NCBI GenBank assembly: GCA_002348825.1
Contig: DEBN01000114.1
Coordinates: forward strand, 1-9,108
Reading direction: 5' to 3'
DNA length: 9,108 nt
Origin: Gammaproteobacteria bacterium UBA2955
GTDB taxonomy: Bacteria; Pseudomonadota; Gammaproteobacteria; Pseudomonadales; Azotimanducaceae
Shown here: positions 6,708 through 9,108 of the stretch, piece by piece
How the letters are laid out: every line of letters starts with the position of its first letter
Position numbering within the stretch: position 1 is the stretch's first letter
Notes under the pieces: generated by a model
Seen by the model: only the letters and a program-made list of their open reading frames with translations
What the model was told of the DNA's origin: nothing
The model's database searches: none
Translations under genes and position numbers: made by a program

Positions 6708-8021
6708 TCAAATGTCGTTATCAGATTGGGTAGGGTGGTCGTTGCGCTCTGGTTGTTCTGTAGCGCCCGCTTCTAGTTTGTAAATCTGGCTTAAATGATC
6801 CACTAACTCGGTTTTGCCGTCCGCACTGGCGGTGCGTATCGCCGCTGTGGGTGGATGAATGAGTTTGTTCGTTAAACCTCGGCTGAGCATAGTGAGCGCA
6901 GCTTCGGCGTCACCGTCTTTTTCCAGTGAACTAAGGGCTTTCTTTAGTTCCTCAATACGTGTCGCTTCGGCTTCCTCGCGTAACCGAGTCAGTAGCGCTT
7001 TATCATTGTGAATGCGGCGTTCTCGTTCGTAGCGCTCTGTACCCATATCAACGATGACCTCAGCGCTTTGCGCAGCTTTTTGGCGTTGTTCTATATTAGC
7101 CTGAACGATGTTGCTCAGGTCATCGATAGTGTACAGGTAAACATCTGGCAGGGTCGCTACTTCGCTCTCTATATCTCTAGGCACCGCAATGTCGACCATG
7201 AACATCGGTCTGCGTTTGCGTTTCCTGATGGCGACTTCCACCGCGCCCTTACCCAGTATGGGCAAACTACTTGCGGTCGAGCTTATCACTACATCGTAGT
7301 CCGCCAGCCTGCTTGCGACATCACTCAGCTGCATGGCCGTGGCGTCGAATTTTGCGGCGAGTATTTGGGCATTGGCCAGTGTTCGATTGGCAATTGCCAT
7401 GCCTGCAATATTTTTTGCCGCCAGATGTTCAGCGACGAGGCTGATGGTATCGCCGGCACCTAACAACAACGCCCGCTTGGTGTTTAAATTGGTGAAAATT
7501 TGAGTCGCCAGCGAAACCGCCGCATAGGCAACGGAAATCGGGTTACGACCGATTTCGGTTTGCGCACGTATGTCTTTAGCTGTGCTCAGGGTCATGCGTG
7601 ACAGCAAATCCAAGTCTGGCCCAATGGTGCCGGTTTTACGGGCAACCTCGTAAGCGGCCTTAACCTGACCCATAATTTGCGGCTCGCCAAGCATTTGCGA
7701 GTCGAGGCCTGCGGCAACGCGAATCATGTGTTTTGCAGCGTCTTTATCCCAGTGTTTATAGCTGGCGCCTTCCAGCTCTGCCAAGGCTACAGGGCGATGT
7801 GCCGTAAGCCATTGGCCGATATCACGCGTGTTGTCGTCGCTCAGCGAACAATACAATTCGGTTCGATTGCAGGTCGAAATGATTGCGGCCTCGCGGATAT
7901 TTCCCAGGTCGCGGGTTAATTGATTGAGCATATTGCCGAGATTTTCTTCTGGAAAGGCAATACGCTCCCGCAGCTCCACCGAAGCTGTGCGATGATTAAG
8001 ACCGTATGCCACTATGCTCAT
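6708..8021 (-). CDS. hemA: Glutamyl-tRNA reductase HemA
   Basis: Encodes 437 residues. HemA reduces glutamyl-tRNA(Glu) with NADPH to glutamate-1-semialdehyde, the first committed step of C5-pathway tetrapyrrole synthesis. The catalytic cysteine is C51 in STCNRTELY. Also visible are [11 protein letters not shown] (111-121), [17 protein letters not shown], the NADPH-binding loop ALLLGAGDT (184-192) followed by [14 protein letters not shown], and the C-terminal dimerisation helix with [16 protein letters not shown] polar tail of about 20 residues ([18 protein letters not shown]) makes it slightly longer than the 418-residue E. coli protein. The lysine pair near the N-terminus implicated in haem-dependent proteolysis in enterics is absent (it begins [10 protein letters not shown]). 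The start is the canonical ATG but has no recognisable Shine-Dalgarno. It heads the hemA-prfA-prmC-moeB operon, divergent from lolB. Confidence 0.97.
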   Translation of the reverse strand: MSIVAYGLNHRTASVELRERIAFPEENLGNMLNQLTRDLGNIREAAIISTCNRTELYCSLSDDNTRDIGQWLTAHRPVALAELEGASYKHWDKDAAKHMIRVAAGLDSQMLGEPQIMGQVKAAYEVARKTGTIGPDLDLLSRMTLSTAKDIRAQTEIGRNPISVAYAAVSLATQIFTNLNTKRALLLGAGDTISLVAEHLAAKNIAGMAIANRTLANAQILAAKFDATAMQLSDVASRLADYDVVISSTASSLPILGKGAVEVAIRKRKRRPMFMVDIAVPRDIESEVATLPDVYLYTIDDLSNIVQANIEQRQKAAQSAEVIVDMGTERYERERRIHNDKALLTRLREEAEATRIEELKKALSSLEKDGDAEAALTMLSRGLTNKLIHPPTAAIRTASADGKTELVDHLSQIYKLEAGATEQPERNDHPTQSDNDI

Positions 8022-8060
8022 AAAACGATGTCAAATTTATCGTCTATTAATGATAGCAGA
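8022..8060. promoter_or_regulatory. AT-rich divergent hemA/lolB gap, probable promoter region
   Basis: These 39 bp separate the hemA ATG from the preferred lolB ATG and are markedly richer in A and T than the flanking genes. On the - strand TTGCAT (8066-8061), then GATAAA after about 19 bp, is a weak sigma70-like candidate for hemA. CTATTAATGATAG (8044-8056) is an imperfect palindrome. No motif is convincing and exact promoters cannot be assigned. Confidence 0.3.
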
Positions 8061-8678
8061 ATGCAATTAATGCCTTCAGCGGCTTTTGCCCTCTCGAGGT
8101 GGCCAAAATTTGTAATCTGTGTTGTTTTGTGGGCGCTCATTATTGCACTTGTGGGTTGCGCATCGGTGCCCTCGAGCCGCGATGATTCCAAGGTGGATTT
8201 CGCTGTGCAGGGCAAATTAATGGTGTTTCGTGAGCGGCAAAAAACCGCTCTGCGTTTCGCGTGGCGTCAGACCCAAGGCACTTATCAGATAGACGTCTGG
8301 GGTAGTCTTGGCCAGGGTCGGGTGCAATTACGCGGCGATGCTCAGAAGATGAAGCTGCTCCGTGGTGATGACGTGATTGTAGCTGGCGACCCCCAACAGG
8401 TCATGGAAACACAGTTAGGTTGGAGCCTGCCTGTGGCAGCTATCCCCTATTGGCTGTTTGGGCAGCCACTGCCGCAACAACCATATACCGAAGGCACTGC
8501 CCCAGCGCAAAAAGGGCAGATTCAGTTTGCTCAACTCGGTTGGACCGTGCGGACACAATTGAAAGTTGGCAATGCCGCGAACCCGGCCTCTCGGGCACTG
8601 ATACCGGAGCGACTGAATTTAGTCCGTGGAGACATTCAGGTTCGGCTGCTGGTCAGTAAATTCACCGGCAAACGGTGA
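8061..8678 (+). CDS. lolB: Outer-membrane lipoprotein receptor LolB
   Basis: Encodes 205 residues from the chosen ATG, matching LolB lengths (about 205-207). LolB receives lipoproteins from periplasmic LolA and inserts them into the outer membrane. The hydrophobic signal FVICVVLWALIIALVGC ends in a good lipobox (LVGC, C33). Family features follow: VDFAVQGKLMVF, ALRFAWRQTQGTYQIDVWGSLGQG with the protruding-loop leucine L83, and LPVAAIPYWLFGQPLP. The C-terminus (LIPERLNLVRGDIQVRLLV) is complete. Starts at 8028 or 8070 are also possible; none has a strong Shine-Dalgarno, and the longer open frame back to 7920 lies inside hemA. The gene is divergent from hemA, as in pseudomonads, but ispE does not follow it. 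Confidence 0.9.
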   Translation: MQLMPSAAFALSRWPKFVICVVLWALIIALVGCASVPSSRDDSKVDFAVQGKLMVFRERQKTALRFAWRQTQGTYQIDVWGSLGQGRVQLRGDAQKMKLLRGDDVIVAGDPQQVMETQLGWSLPVAAIPYWLFGQPLPQQPYTEGTAPAQKGQIQFAQLGWTVRTQLKVGNAANPASRALIPERLNLVRGDIQVRLLVSKFTGKR

Positions 8679-8846
8679 TAACAAGTTTGACAGGTAATGA
8701 ACTGATCCGGACAATACGCGCTCGCTCAGAGGACCGGCTTTAAAGGGCTGAAGCAAAGTATTTAGCGCGTCGATAAACCTCGGTTGAAGCGCTGGATAAT
8801 GAGCTAAGAATCTTTCGGCGTTAGACGATAGATTAGTACGAATAAG

Positions 8847-8869
8847 TTAGAGATCGTCGGCGATGCTCT
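8847..8869 (+). other. Stem-loop with TCGG loop
   Basis: AGAGATCG (8849-8856) pairs with CGATGCTCT (8861-8869) around a four-base TCGG loop: eight pairs with one bulged G, and two further T-G wobbles can extend it. No T-run follows. It is the strongest single hairpin between lolB and the tRNA. Confidence 0.45.
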
Positions 8870-8926
8870 GGACCATGAACAAAGCACAGAGAGTTGGGGC
8901 GAAGCTTTACAAAGTACGCGCGTTAG

Positions 8927-8979
8927 GTTGGCATCTCGCAACGACCATGACTTGCGAAATTGGTGGCGGCGACGCCAAC
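8927..8979 (+). other. Nested inverted repeats upstream of tRNA-Gln
   Basis: GTTGGC (8927-8932) is the reverse complement of GCCAAC (8974-8979). Inside it TCGCAA (8936-8941) pairs with TTGCGA (8952-8957) across a 10-nt loop. A competing small hairpin, TGGCG-GCGA-CGCCA (8964-8977), has a GNRA-type loop. Folding is an inference from base pairing only. Confidence 0.35.
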
Positions 8980-9028
8980 TAGGCGAGCCGTAGCGACTTG
9001 GGCGAAGGAATACACGTTAAGTAAATAT

Positions 9029-9103
9029 TGGGGTGTCGCCAAGCGGTAAGGCACCGGGTTTTGATCCCGGCATGCGCAGGTTCGAATCCTGCCACCCCAG
9101 CCA
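9029..9103 (+). tRNA. tRNA-Gln (anticodon TTG), CCA encoded
   Basis: A complete 75-nt cloverleaf. The acceptor stem TGGGGTG (9029-9035) pairs with CACCCCA (9093-9099), with discriminator G at 9100 and genomic CCA at 9101-9103. The D stem is GCC/GGC (9038-9040, 9050-9052). The anticodon stem CCGGG/CCCGG (9054-9058, 9066-9070) encloses loop TTTTGAT, giving anticodon TTG at 9061-9063. A 5-nt variable region precedes the T arm GCAGG-TTCGAAT-CCTGC (9076-9092). It decodes CAA and, by wobble, CAG. In Pseudomonas-type genomes a tRNA-Gln sits between ispE and prs, so prs may follow outside the window. A short T-run begins at 9105 at the window edge and could start a terminator. Confidence 0.97.
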
Positions 9104-9108
9104 CTTTT

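Larger units (their letters stand above)
8679..9028. other. 350-bp region without a convincing gene, lacking the expected ispE
   Basis: All plus-strand frames are broken by stops; the longest ATG-initiated piece is about 39 codons from 8863 and resembles nothing I know. No IspE signature (such as the N-terminal PAPAKLNL block or a glycine-rich kinase motif) is visible. The minus strand is open without an ATG from 8846 to 8619. Several stem-loops cluster at 8764-8793 and 8847-8977. No intrinsic terminator follows lolB, and I find no convincing sigma70 promoter for the tRNA. The segment could be a degenerate gene, a repeat copy or a non-coding RNA. Confidence 0.5.

Noticed and set aside
7008..7463. 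151-codon plus-strand open frame opposite hemA
   Set aside because: It is fully antisense to the conserved catalytic and NADPH-binding parts of HemA, and its translation has no recognisable features.
7920..8060. N-terminal extension of lolB to 7920
   Set aside because: The extra residues lie inside the hemA coding region, place about 79 residues ahead of the lipobox and do not match LolB.
8679..9028. Degenerate ispE remnant
   Set aside because: I translated the plus-strand frames and saw no run of IspE-like residues; the apparent RNDHDLRN match is too short and lacks flanking similarity.
8988..9028. Sigma70 promoter for tRNA-Gln
   Set aside because: TTGGGC and the AT-rich TTAAGTAAATA do not have workable spacing relative to each other and to the tRNA 5' end.

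Overview
The window is ordinary housekeeping chromosome from a gammaproteobacterium. The gene contents and the orders rodA-mltB-rlpA-dacA-ybeD-lipB and hemA-prfA-prmC-moeB, with lolB divergent from hemA and a tRNA-Gln beyond it, resemble Pseudomonas and the marine cellvibrio-like lineages. Protein similarity to the E. coli families is clear throughout. I see no phage, insertion sequence, CRISPR array, toxin-antitoxin pair or defence system, and no obvious new biological system.

Positions 1-4077 (+ strand) hold the cell-elongation cluster: the 3' end of rodA, then mltB, rlpA, dacA, ybeD and lipB, each overlapping or close to the next. RodA polymerises glycan strands. MltB and RlpA are lytic transglycosylases, DacA trims pentapeptides, and LipB transfers octanoyl groups to lipoate-dependent enzymes. 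rlpA, dacA and lipB all begin with TTG, which is the only usable start in each case.

Positions 4049-8021 (- strand) hold hemA, prfA, prmC and moeB as a compact operon with gaps of 1 nt or overlaps of 4-8 nt. HemA starts tetrapyrrole synthesis from glutamyl-tRNA. PrfA is release factor 1, PrmC methylates its GGQ glutamine, and MoeB activates the MoaD subunit of molybdopterin synthase. moeB runs head-on into lipB, and their 3' ends overlap by 29 bp.

Positions 8022-9108 hold an AT-rich gap of about 39 bp between divergent hemA and lolB, then lolB (outer-membrane lipoprotein receptor), about 350 bp without a convincing gene, and a complete tRNA-Gln(UUG). In Pseudomonas-type genomes ispE lies between lolB and this tRNA. 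It is absent here, and the replacing segment carries several stem-loops. That segment and the lipB/moeB junction are the two places most worth a second look.
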